This document shows positions 57,427-64,000 of a DNA stretch of 64,000 nucleotides, piece after piece. The translations under genes were made by a program, and so were the position numbers. The first letter of the stretch is position 1. Each line of letters opens with the position of its first letter. This DNA is from Gammaproteobacteria bacterium (lineage in GTDB: Bacteria; Pseudomonadota; Gammaproteobacteria; Pseudomonadales; Azotimanducaceae). The stretch spans positions 1-64,000 of the forward strand of contig JAPOYV010000072.1 in NCBI GenBank assembly GCA_026706385.1. Reading direction: 5' to 3'. Below the pieces are notes generated by a model. It did no database searches, was not told where the DNA came from, and worked only from the letters and a program-made list of their open reading frames with translations.

Positions 57427-57483
57427 ACCACCGACGCTTCGGGTTAAAGTCAGAGTCTATGGGGATTGAAGGGGAGATGGTGG

Positions 57484-58647
57484 ATGCTCGCGCCCGAGGA
57501 CGTTGAACGCTATTCACGGGATGGCTACCTGGTCGTCCGCGATGCGCTGGACGACGCCGAGATCGAGCGTTTCGCCACCGCTTTCCGCCGCCACCCGCCC
57601 TTGCACGGTCCGTTGCCAGGGACCTACCCGGCACCGGGCCGCTATACCCTGGCGGAGAGCTGCATGGCCGATCCGGACCTCGGCTTCGTGGCCGGCCACC
57701 CCGCGATCCTCGACGCCGCCCGGACTCTGCTCGGCGACGATCCCGTCCTCACCGCCTTCGTCATCTACGACCGTACGCCTGGCGGTCCGCCCATTCCCAA
57801 GCACAACGACTACAAGCGCTGGCGGCCGGTCGGCTCGTCGATGAACTGGCTGTTCACGATCGTTCCGCTCATGGACTTCGATGCCAAGCGGGGCCAGTTG
57901 TTCGTCTCGCCGGGGTCGCATCGTCTTGAGCGCGTTCACGACCGCGGCGGGCGAGCACTCGAGGTCGACGCGGCGGTGACGCCCGAAGACGATTCGTTCG
58001 TCGATCCGGAACTCAGGCGCGGCGACCTTTTGCTGATGAACATGCATTGCTGGCACCGGGCGGCTGGGAACGCCTCGCAGGACCACCGCATCGGCTTCTT
58101 CAACAAGTACGCCGCCGCACACTGCCCGCCGGCCACCGGCTACTACCAGTTCACGGACGCGGCCTACGCCGGGCTCACCGACTTAGGCAGGGAAGCCGTC
58201 AAGTTCCACAGCGATAAGCCGATCGCCATGGCCCGAGTCCTGCTTCAGCGCGACGACCGCTACCTGCTCCTCGACGGGAGATTGCCGGGTGGCCCGACGT
58301 TCCACGAGCGGGCGATCCCGGACTGGGACCTCGGCAACTACATCGCCTCTGCGCATGCCGGCATGCGCGACCAAGTCAAGGTGGAGACCCCGTGGCTGAG
58401 CTACGTCGGCGACTACGACGAGGGCGATAGCCTGGCCCGGGTGTACGCCTTCGAACTCAACCACCACGGTTTCCCGGCCCGCTACGTCGGGGATTGGCTG
58501 ACCCAGGACGACGTGCGCCAACGGCTCGCCGACGGCCACGGGTTCGGCTACGAGTCGGCCGCCATCGACGCCTGGCTCGATCCGTCGCTGATCCGCGGCA
58601 AGGGCATCTCGCAGGCGCAAGCCCGCAGCGACCAGTATGCGTGGTAA
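57484..58647 (+). CDS. Phytanoyl-CoA dioxygenase (PhyH) family protein
   Basis: PhyH-type enzymes are Fe(II)/2-oxoglutarate-dependent dioxygenases that hydroxylate lipids or natural products. The 387-residue product has YSRDGYLVVRDALDDAEIERF at the start, the iron-binding PKHNDYKRW (HxD) and the distal histidine in MNMHCWHRAAGN, with an arginine soon after for 2-oxoglutarate. The ATG at 57484 has AAGGGGAGA about 8 bases upstream and is preferred over a TTG 6 codons earlier. It overlaps the quinoprotein gene by 11 bp, so the two are coupled. Substrate unknown. Confidence 0.8.
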   Translation: MLAPEDVERYSRDGYLVVRDALDDAEIERFATAFRRHPPLHGPLPGTYPAPGRYTLAESCMADPDLGFVAGHPAILDAARTLLGDDPVLTAFVIYDRTPGGPPIPKHNDYKRWRPVGSSMNWLFTIVPLMDFDAKRGQLFVSPGSHRLERVHDRGGRALEVDAAVTPEDDSFVDPELRRGDLLLMNMHCWHRAAGNASQDHRIGFFNKYAAAHCPPATGYYQFTDAAYAGLTDLGREAVKFHSDKPIAMARVLLQRDDRYLLLDGRLPGGPTFHERAIPDWDLGNYIASAHAGMRDQVKVETPWLSYVGDYDEGDSLARVYAFELNHHGFPARYVGDWLTQDDVRQRLADGHGFGYESAAIDAWLDPSLIRGKGISQAQARSDQYAW

Positions 58648-60871
58648 GTGGCTGCTCGCCGCGGGTGTGGCGAGCGTCGCCTCGCCCGCTTGGCCGAACC
58701 CCGAGCACCTGGCACCGGCGCTTCGCTTCGGTGCGACCGATTGCTCCTTCTGTCACATCACGGCAAGCGGCGGCGAGGGGCACAACGAGCGCGGCCAGTG
58801 GCTCGTCGACGAACGTGAACGGCGCGGTGCCGACATCATCGACGTCGCCTGGCTTGCGGAGCGCGAAACGGAGGTGGTGCGCCCCGAGCCTACGGTCGTT
58901 GGACAGACAACGGAGGCCCCGGCCGTTCCGGCCCTGAAACCCCTCGCGGCGGATGCGGATCGCGTCTTCGACTACTCGACCGCGCACGGCGACTGGCCGG
59001 CCTACGGCGGCGGTCTGCGCGCCCACAAGTACGCACCGCTTGCCGACGTTTCGGCGGAGAACGCGGCCGACCTGCGTGTTGCCTGGACGTGGGAGGCATT
59101 CGACAACTATCGCTACGAGGATATTCCACGGACTGCGAATGCCCGGTCGTGGCGCGCCAAGGTTCCTGACGGCTTCAAAGTCACACCGCTGATGGCGGAA
59201 GGCAAGCTGTTCGTACGTACGGCGTACTCGGCTGTCGCCGCCGTCGATCCCTTGAGCGGCGAGACCCTGTGGACCTTCGACCCCGGCACCGGCGACGGCC
59301 CGCGACCGGCGATGTTCGGCTTCTCGACTCGCGGACTGGCCTACCACCGCGACGACGAAGCGGACAGCGGGCGGATCCTGCTGCTCACGAGCGATGGTTG
59401 GCTGATCGCCTTGTCGGCCAGTTCGGGGAAGCCGGTCCCCGGCTTCGGCGAGCGCGAAGGCGCAAACGCGGGCCGCGTCGACCTGACCCAAGGTCTGCGG
59501 CGGCCCATTCCCCGTCGACGCGCATCGTGGAGCTACGCCCCCGCCCTCTGTGGCGACGCGCTCCTAGTCGGTAACCAGACCTCCGACAACTCCCACGTCA
59601 GCCGCGACGGGTCCGGCTGGCGCGACAACGTCCCCCTCGGGGACGTGCGTGCCTTCGACGTGTACACCGGTCGCCAGCTTTGGGCGTTCAAGACCGTGCC
59701 GCAGGTCGGCGAGTTCGGCAACGACACCTGGGGCGCCGACTCCTGGAAGTGGATGGGCAATACCAACGTCTGGTCCATGATGAGCTGCGATCCGGACCTC
59801 GGCATCGCCTACCTGCCGCTGACGGCCCCGACGAGCCACTTCTACGGCGGCCTACGACCCGGCGACAACCTGTTCTCGACCTCGCTGGTCGCGGTGGACG
59901 TCAAGACCGGCGAACGCCTCTGGCACTTCCAGATCGTTCGTCACGACATCTGGGATTACGACCTGCCGGCCGCGCCCGTGGTGGCGGACATCGTGGTGAA
60001 CGGGAAGCCGGTGAAAGCCGTCGCGCAGGTCACCAAGATCGGCTTCCTCTATGTGCTCGACCGCGTCACCGGCAAGCCGCTGTGGCCGGTGGAAGACCGC
60101 GCAGTGCCGCCGAGCGACCTCGCCGGTGAACACGCGTCCAAGACGCAGCCGTTCCCCACCTGGCCACCGCCCTTCGAGATGCAGGGGTTGACTGACGACG
60201 ACCTGAACGACCTGACGCCACAACTCGCCGAGCAAGTGCGCGAGAAACTCGCGCCGCACCGACTGGGTGGACTGTTCCTGCCGCCATCGACCCAGGGCAG
60301 CGTCGCCGTGCCGGGCTGGGGCGGCGGTGCCAACTGGGGCGGTGCCGCGTTCGATCCGGAAACGCGCATGCTCTACGTCGCCTCCCGGCGGATGCCCCTG
60401 TTGATGACGGCCCGCGAGCAGGATGCCGAGCGCTTCGGCCAGCCGTACCGCATCCAGCCGCGCGGTGTGAACGTCGACGGCTTGCCGGTGGTGAAGCCGC
60501 CGTGGTCGAGCATCACGGCCTATCACTTGGACACCGGCAAGATCGCCTGGCAGGTCGCGAACGGACGCGGCCCGGTGGACCATCCGCTGCTCGAGGGACT
60601 CGACTTGCCGGATCTCGGCGTGGTCGGCAACGCGCCGGGGCTCTTGGTGACGAAGACCGCGATCTTCCACGGCCATCGCCGCGGCCGACGCGACAGCGTC
60701 CTGCGCGTGCTGGACAAGGGGACGGGCGCGTTGCTGGCTGAGCACGCACTGCCCGGCACGCACATGTCGGCACCGCCCATGGGCTACCGCGCGGGCGGCC
60801 GGCAGTTCGTGGTCGTCGCCACCGGGGCGGGATTGGAGCCGGGGCGACTGACCGCGTTTCGGCTGCCGTAA
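58637..60871 (+). CDS. PQQ-dependent dehydrogenase with an N-terminal c-type heme site
   Basis: The 744-residue product has a signal peptide (WLLAAGVASVASPAWP), then a short region with a CxxCH heme-binding motif (C36-SFC-H40) in DCSFCHITASGGEGHNERG, then a quinoprotein beta-propeller. The propeller shows DWPAYGGGLRAHKYAPL, WSYAPALCGDALLVG, IVRHDIWDYDLPAAPVV and a repeated GGGANWGGAAFDPETRMLYV, typical of glucose-dehydrogenase-type PQQ enzymes. The heme is N-terminal; quinohemoprotein dehydrogenases usually carry it at the C-terminus. It would act in the periplasm. It overlaps the PhyH gene by 11 bp. Substrate unknown. Confidence 0.85.
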   Translation: MRGKWLLAAGVASVASPAWPNPEHLAPALRFGATDCSFCHITASGGEGHNERGQWLVDERERRGADIIDVAWLAERETEVVRPEPTVVGQTTEAPAVPALKPLAADADRVFDYSTAHGDWPAYGGGLRAHKYAPLADVSAENAADLRVAWTWEAFDNYRYEDIPRTANARSWRAKVPDGFKVTPLMAEGKLFVRTAYSAVAAVDPLSGETLWTFDPGTGDGPRPAMFGFSTRGLAYHRDDEADSGRILLLTSDGWLIALSASSGKPVPGFGEREGANAGRVDLTQGLRRPIPRRRASWSYAPALCGDALLVGNQTSDNSHVSRDGSGWRDNVPLGDVRAFDVYTGRQLWAFKTVPQVGEFGNDTWGADSWKWMGNTNVWSMMSCDPDLGIAYLPLTAPTSHFYGGLRPGDNLFSTSLVAVDVKTGERLWHFQIVRHDIWDYDLPAAPVVADIVVNGKPVKAVAQVTKIGFLYVLDRVTGKPLWPVEDRAVPPSDLAGEHASKTQPFPTWPPPFEMQGLTDDDLNDLTPQLAEQVREKLAPHRLGGLFLPPSTQGSVAVPGWGGGANWGGAAFDPETRMLYVASRRMPLLMTAREQDAERFGQPYRIQPRGVNVDGLPVVKPPWSSITAYHLDTGKIAWQVANGRGPVDHPLLEGLDLPDLGVVGNAPGLLVTKTAIFHGHRRGRRDSVLRVLDKGTGALLAEHALPGTHMSAPPMGYRAGGRQFVVVATGAGLEPGRLTAFRLP

Positions 60872-60879
60872 CCCCCGGC

Positions 60880-62046
60880 CTAACGGCCGAGATGCTTGTC
60901 GAAGAAGCGCACGATCACGTTGTGCACCTCGTCCGACTCAGGCAGGCGCGGATTAAACGCGAAGGTCGCATGGCCGAGGCCCTCCCAGACGTGCAGGTCG
61001 GCCTCGACGCCGAGCCGGATGAGCTTGTTGTGGCTGGCGAGGACGCCACCCAGGGCGAAGTCGCGGGTTCCGCTGATTAGCAGCGCGGGCGGAAACCGCG
61101 CCAGCAGGTTGTCATGGTCACCCGGTGCGACGACGGGGTCGTTCGCGGCAACGCCACGGAAGTAGCCGCTCGGCTGGGGCGGCTCGGTCACCTCGACCGG
61201 CCGCGGGAAGCCGTTGATGGCCGACACCAGGAAGGCGCTCTCGCTCCGGCCCATCTTGAAGACACCGGGCGTGTCGCCATCCGTTGTCGGGATTCCGGCG
61301 CAGAAGAGACCGATCGCGCCGGGGGCGGCTAGGTCGTTCTCGAGAATGTAGGCAACGGTCTGCGCCGTGAGCATGGCGCCCGCCGAGCAGCCGTAGATAC
61401 CGATGTTGGCCGCGCTGTAGTCCTCGAGCAGCGCCTTGTAGACGGCGATGACGTCCTCCACGCCCGCCGGGTGGGTGAACTCGGGTGCCATGCGGTAGTC
61501 CGGGCTTACCACCTTGTAGCCGCCCACATGCGCGACCTGCATGGCCTCGGTGTGGCTGAAGTAGCGAGCGCCGACAACGAAACCGCCGCCGTGGATGCTG
61601 ATCAGGATCCTGTTCTCGTTGGCCCCCGCGACTCCGTCCTGGGGGACGAAGATCTCGGTATAGACCCCCGCGATCTCCTCGTTGGTGATCTCGACCGGAT
61701 GCTTGGCGATGGTGTCCTTGTAGATGGCCGTGCGGTAGTACCCCTCGGCGACGCAATCCCGGGCCGCGCGCATCGCTACGGGGTCGTCGGCCACCTCGCT
61801 GAAGCTGGCGCAGCCCTGCGAGAACGTGCCGAACGCGGGGCCGTAGACCTCGCGGAAGTGCTTCATCGCCGCACGCGACTCATCGCTTAAGTAGGCCGTC
61901 TCGGGAAGATCGAACGCCGGCACATGGACGGTGCCGTCCGCCTCGACGCGGGGCGGTTCGTCCTCGCCTGCCGCAGTTGATATCGCCGCCATCGCGAGGA
62001 TTGCAGCGGCGAGGACGTGGTGGCCCCGGTTGATGCTGTGCTTCAT
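60880..62046 (-). CDS. Secreted alpha/beta hydrolase, hormone-sensitive-lipase-like esterase
   Basis: The 388-residue product begins with a signal peptide (HHVLAAAILAMAAISTAAG). It has the oxyanion motif ISIHGGGFVVG, YRMAPEFTHPAGVEDVIAVY, the nucleophile in YGCSAGAML (S221), the aspartate in SGTRDFAL and the histidine in GLGHATFAF. HGGG and the GxSxG order are those of the HSL family of esterases. The ATG at 62046 sits right before the signal peptide; the open frame upstream is a shadow of the channel gene. It is convergent with the PQQ gene and divergent from the channel gene (57 bp). Confidence 0.85.
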   Translation of the reverse strand: MKHSINRGHHVLAAAILAMAAISTAAGEDEPPRVEADGTVHVPAFDLPETAYLSDESRAAMKHFREVYGPAFGTFSQGCASFSEVADDPVAMRAARDCVAEGYYRTAIYKDTIAKHPVEITNEEIAGVYTEIFVPQDGVAGANENRILISIHGGGFVVGARYFSHTEAMQVAHVGGYKVVSPDYRMAPEFTHPAGVEDVIAVYKALLEDYSAANIGIYGCSAGAMLTAQTVAYILENDLAAPGAIGLFCAGIPTTDGDTPGVFKMGRSESAFLVSAINGFPRPVEVTEPPQPSGYFRGVAANDPVVAPGDHDNLLARFPPALLISGTRDFALGGVLASHNKLIRLGVEADLHVWEGLGHATFAFNPRLPESDEVHNVIVRFFDKHLGR

Positions 62047-62103
62047 GACTGGCTCCTTGCTCCAAGCAGTATAGTTCGCCGCTTTTTCGAGGTGGGAGGC
62101 CGG

Positions 62104-62937
62104 ATGGGCGCGAGGACCAGGATCTCGGCGTTGGTCGAGGGCAAGCGGGCACAGGCGTTCATCACGGCGCTGATCGTCCTCAACGCCGTGACGCTCGGGC
62201 TGGAGACATCCCCGGCGATTCGGGCGGACTACGGGCAGCCGCTGGCCGTCTTCGACGCGTTCGTGCTCACCGTCTTCGTGCTGGAGATCGCGGCGAAGCT
62301 CTATGGCCGGGGCCGGGCCTTCTTCCGCGATCCGTGGAACGTCTTCGACTTCCTGGTGGTCGGCATCGCCCTGGTCCCAACCAGCGGTCCGTTCTCGGTC
62401 CTGCGCGCATTGCGCATCCTGCGCATCATGCGCCTGGTCTCCGTCGTGCCGCAGATGCGCCGCGTGACGCAGGCCCTGGTGCTCGCGATCCCGGGAATGG
62501 CCCCGATCATCGGCTTGATCGCGATCATCTTCTACGTCGCGGCGGTGATCGCCACGAGTTTCTTCGGGAGCACCTTCGCCCCTTGGTTCGGGTCGGTGGG
62601 CGAGTCCATGTACACGCTGTTCCAGATCATGACGCTCGAAAGCTGGTCGATGGGGATCGTCCGACCGGTGATGGACGAGTACCCCTACGCGTGGATCTTC
62701 TTCGTGCCCTTCATCGTCATCACGAGCTTCGCGGTCATCAACCTGTTCATCGGCGTCATCGTCGATGCCATGCAGACGCAGCACGAACAGGAGGCCGCCG
62801 AGGTGGAGGAGCACGTCCATGCCGACGCCGCGACCCTGCGCGACGAGATCGCCTTGCTGCGCGGCGAGGTGACGGCGCTGCGCGAGGCGCTCGGTACGCC
62901 CGCAGGCGGTGCGTTGCGGGGAGGGCCATCCCACTGA
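62104..62937 (+). CDS. Bacterial voltage-gated sodium channel (BacNav/NaChBac type)
   Basis: The 277-residue product has one six-helix domain: S1-S3, an S4 with arginines every third residue (RALRILRIMRLV), S5, a pore loop with TLESWSM (residues 177-183), S6 and a C-terminal coiled coil (EEHVHADAATLRDEIALLRG). TLESWSM is the sodium-selectivity filter of NavAb-type channels; four subunits form the pore. The glutamate E179 is the key filter residue. Length and layout match BacNav channels. The ATG at 62104 is preferred; the frame is open upstream. It is 31 bp from uvrB. Confidence 0.9.
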   Translation: MGARTRISALVEGKRAQAFITALIVLNAVTLGLETSPAIRADYGQPLAVFDAFVLTVFVLEIAAKLYGRGRAFFRDPWNVFDFLVVGIALVPTSGPFSVLRALRILRIMRLVSVVPQMRRVTQALVLAIPGMAPIIGLIAIIFYVAAVIATSFFGSTFAPWFGSVGESMYTLFQIMTLESWSMGIVRPVMDEYPYAWIFFVPFIVITSFAVINLFIGVIVDAMQTQHEQEAAEVEEHVHADAATLRDEIALLRGEVTALREALGTPAGGALRGGPSH

Positions 62938-62968
62938 CGCCCCAGCGCCGGTGGCGTAAACTCGCAGC

Positions 62969-64000
62969 ATGCAAGCGCAAGCCGACTTCAAGGTCGTCGC
63001 CGACTACCGCCCTGCGGGCGACCAGCCGACCGCAATTGCCGGCTTGGTGGACGGCATCGAAGCGGGCCTGGCGCATCAGACGCTTCTCGGCGTGACGGGT
63101 TCGGGCAAGACCTTCGCCATCGCGAACGTGATCGAATCCGTCCAGCGCCCGACCCTGGTGCTCGCGCCGAACAAAACCCTCGCGGCCCAGCTCTACGGCG
63201 AGTTCCGCGAGTTCTTCCCCCGCAACGCCGTCGAGTACTTCGTCTCCTACTACGACTACTACCAGCCGGAGGCCTACGTGCCTGCCTCCGATACGTACAT
63301 CGAGAAGGACGCCTCGGTGAACGCGCACATCGAGCAGATGCGCCTGTCGGCCACCAAGGCGCTGCTCGAGAGGCGCGACACCGTCATCGTCGCGTCGGTG
63401 TCCGCGATCTACGGCCTGGGTGATCCCCAGTCCTACCTGCGCATGGTGCTGCACCTCGATCGCGGCGACCGGGTCGATCAGCGCTACATCCTGAACCGCC
63501 TGGCGGAACTGCAATACACGCGCAACGACATGGCGTTCCAGCGCGGCACGTACCGCGTGCGCGGCGACGTCATCGACATCTTCCCCGCGGAGTCGGAGAA
63601 GGAGGCGGTGCGCGTCGAGTTGTTCGACGACGAGATCGACAACATCGGCACGTTCGACCCGTTGACCGGCGAGATCCTCAACCGGCTGCCGCGCTATACC
63701 GTCTTCCCCAAGACTCACTACGTGACCCCACGCGAGCGCATCCTGGCCGTGCTAGACGAGATTCGCGACGAACTGGCGGACCGCTTGGCTGTGCTCAAGG
63801 ACGCCAACAAGCTCGTCGAGGCGCAGCGCCTAGAGCAGCGCACGCGCTTCGATCTCGAGATGATCCGCGAGCTCGGCTACTGCAGCGGCATCGAGAACTA
63901 CTCGCGCTACCTGTCGGGGCGGGAGCCAGGACAGCCGCCACCGACGCTGTTCGACTATCTGCCCGGGGACGCGCTGCTGATCGTGGACGAATCGCACGTC
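62969..64000 (+). CDS. uvrB: Excinuclease ABC subunit B (5' end, runs off the right edge)
   Basis: UvrB verifies DNA lesions in nucleotide excision repair. The first 344 residues are present. They include [10 protein letters not shown], Walker A in [36 protein letters not shown], the beta-hairpin [20 protein letters not shown] that inserts into DNA, and end at the Walker B region LLIVDESHV. The gene continues beyond base 64000. TAAACT 14 bases before the ATG could be a -10 box giving a very short leader. Confidence 0.97.
   Translation, partial: MQAQADFKVVADYRPAGDQPTAIAGLVDGIEAGLAHQTLLGVTGSGKTFAIANVIESVQRPTLVLAPNKTLAAQLYGEFREFFPRNAVEYFVSYYDYYQPEAYVPASDTYIEKDASVNAHIEQMRLSATKALLERRDTVIVASVSAIYGLGDPQSYLRMVLHLDRGDRVDQRYILNRLAELQYTRNDMAFQRGTYRVRGDVIDIFPAESEKEAVRVELFDDEIDNIGTFDPLTGEILNRLPRYTVFPKTHYVTPRERILAVLDEIRDELADRLAVLKDANKLVEAQRLEQRTRFDLEMIRELGYCSGIENYSRYLSGREPGQPPPTLFDYLPGDALLIVDESHV

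Noticed and set aside
55757-57634. Apparent 625-codon MFS/RDD fusion
   Set aside because: The N-terminal part is the wrong frame of the MFS gene; RDD has its own ATG 2 bp after the MFS stop.

Overview
The window is a high-GC chromosomal segment (about two thirds G+C by eye, not computed) from a Gram-negative bacterium, most likely an uncultured gammaproteobacterium. The main reason is the envelope cluster lolC-lolD-lolE / DUF2062 / comEC / exbB-exbD / msbA-lpxK / kdsB, whose order matches the lol-kdsB region of Pseudomonas. A FabY-type ketosynthase, AlaA, pepA-holC-valS and the lptFG pair next to pepA point the same way. No rRNA, tRNA, CRISPR array, prophage or complete insertion sequence was seen. 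Genes are dense, with many 1-20 bp overlaps.

Layout. 1-9 kb: the 5' end of a secreted protein gene running off the left edge, tusA with an FAD oxidase, alaA and msrB divergent, then an operon on the minus strand (enoyl-CoA hydratase, a membrane protein, a spermidine-synthase-like enzyme, a gamma-glutamyltransferase), then apbE. 9-23.6 kb: the envelope cluster, in which clpB with its own heat-shock-type promoter and an unknown secreted-protein gene interrupt the usual order, and in which msbA and lpxK are one open reading frame. 23.6-34 kb: a PQQ sugar dehydrogenase, fabY-thiolase-moaB on the minus strand, and divergent from them a 1631-residue single-chain biotin-dependent carboxylase. 34-43 kb: a more accessory stretch with a serine hydrolase, a Uma2-type nuclease, possible insertion-sequence remnants, a TauE/SafE permease, hisHF with a quinone reductase, a hipBA toxin-antitoxin pair and an ABC exporter. 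43-53 kb: small uncharacterised genes, then a long minus-strand run pepA-holC-valS-prs-FG-GAP-FAD reductase-DUF3500. 53.5-64 kb: lptF-lptG, an RDD/MFS pair, PhyH plus a heme-bearing PQQ dehydrogenase, an esterase, a voltage-gated sodium channel and the start of uvrB.

How the genes fit together. One theme is outer-membrane building: LolCDE moves lipoproteins, MsbA-LpxK and KdsB act on lipid A-core, and LptFG move finished LPS. A second is malonyl-CoA and fatty-acid initiation: the single-chain carboxylase faces fabY and a thiolase across one shared intergenic region. A third is periplasmic redox chemistry: two PQQ enzymes, one with an N-terminal c-type heme site, and ApbE.

The observations most worth following are the MsbA-LpxK fusion, the AccA-like/AccD-like/BC/BCCP single-chain carboxylase with an unusual biotin site, the N-terminal heme motif on the PQQ dehydrogenase, the sodium channel, and an 85-bp dispersed repeat found near 0.2 kb and again at the apbE start.
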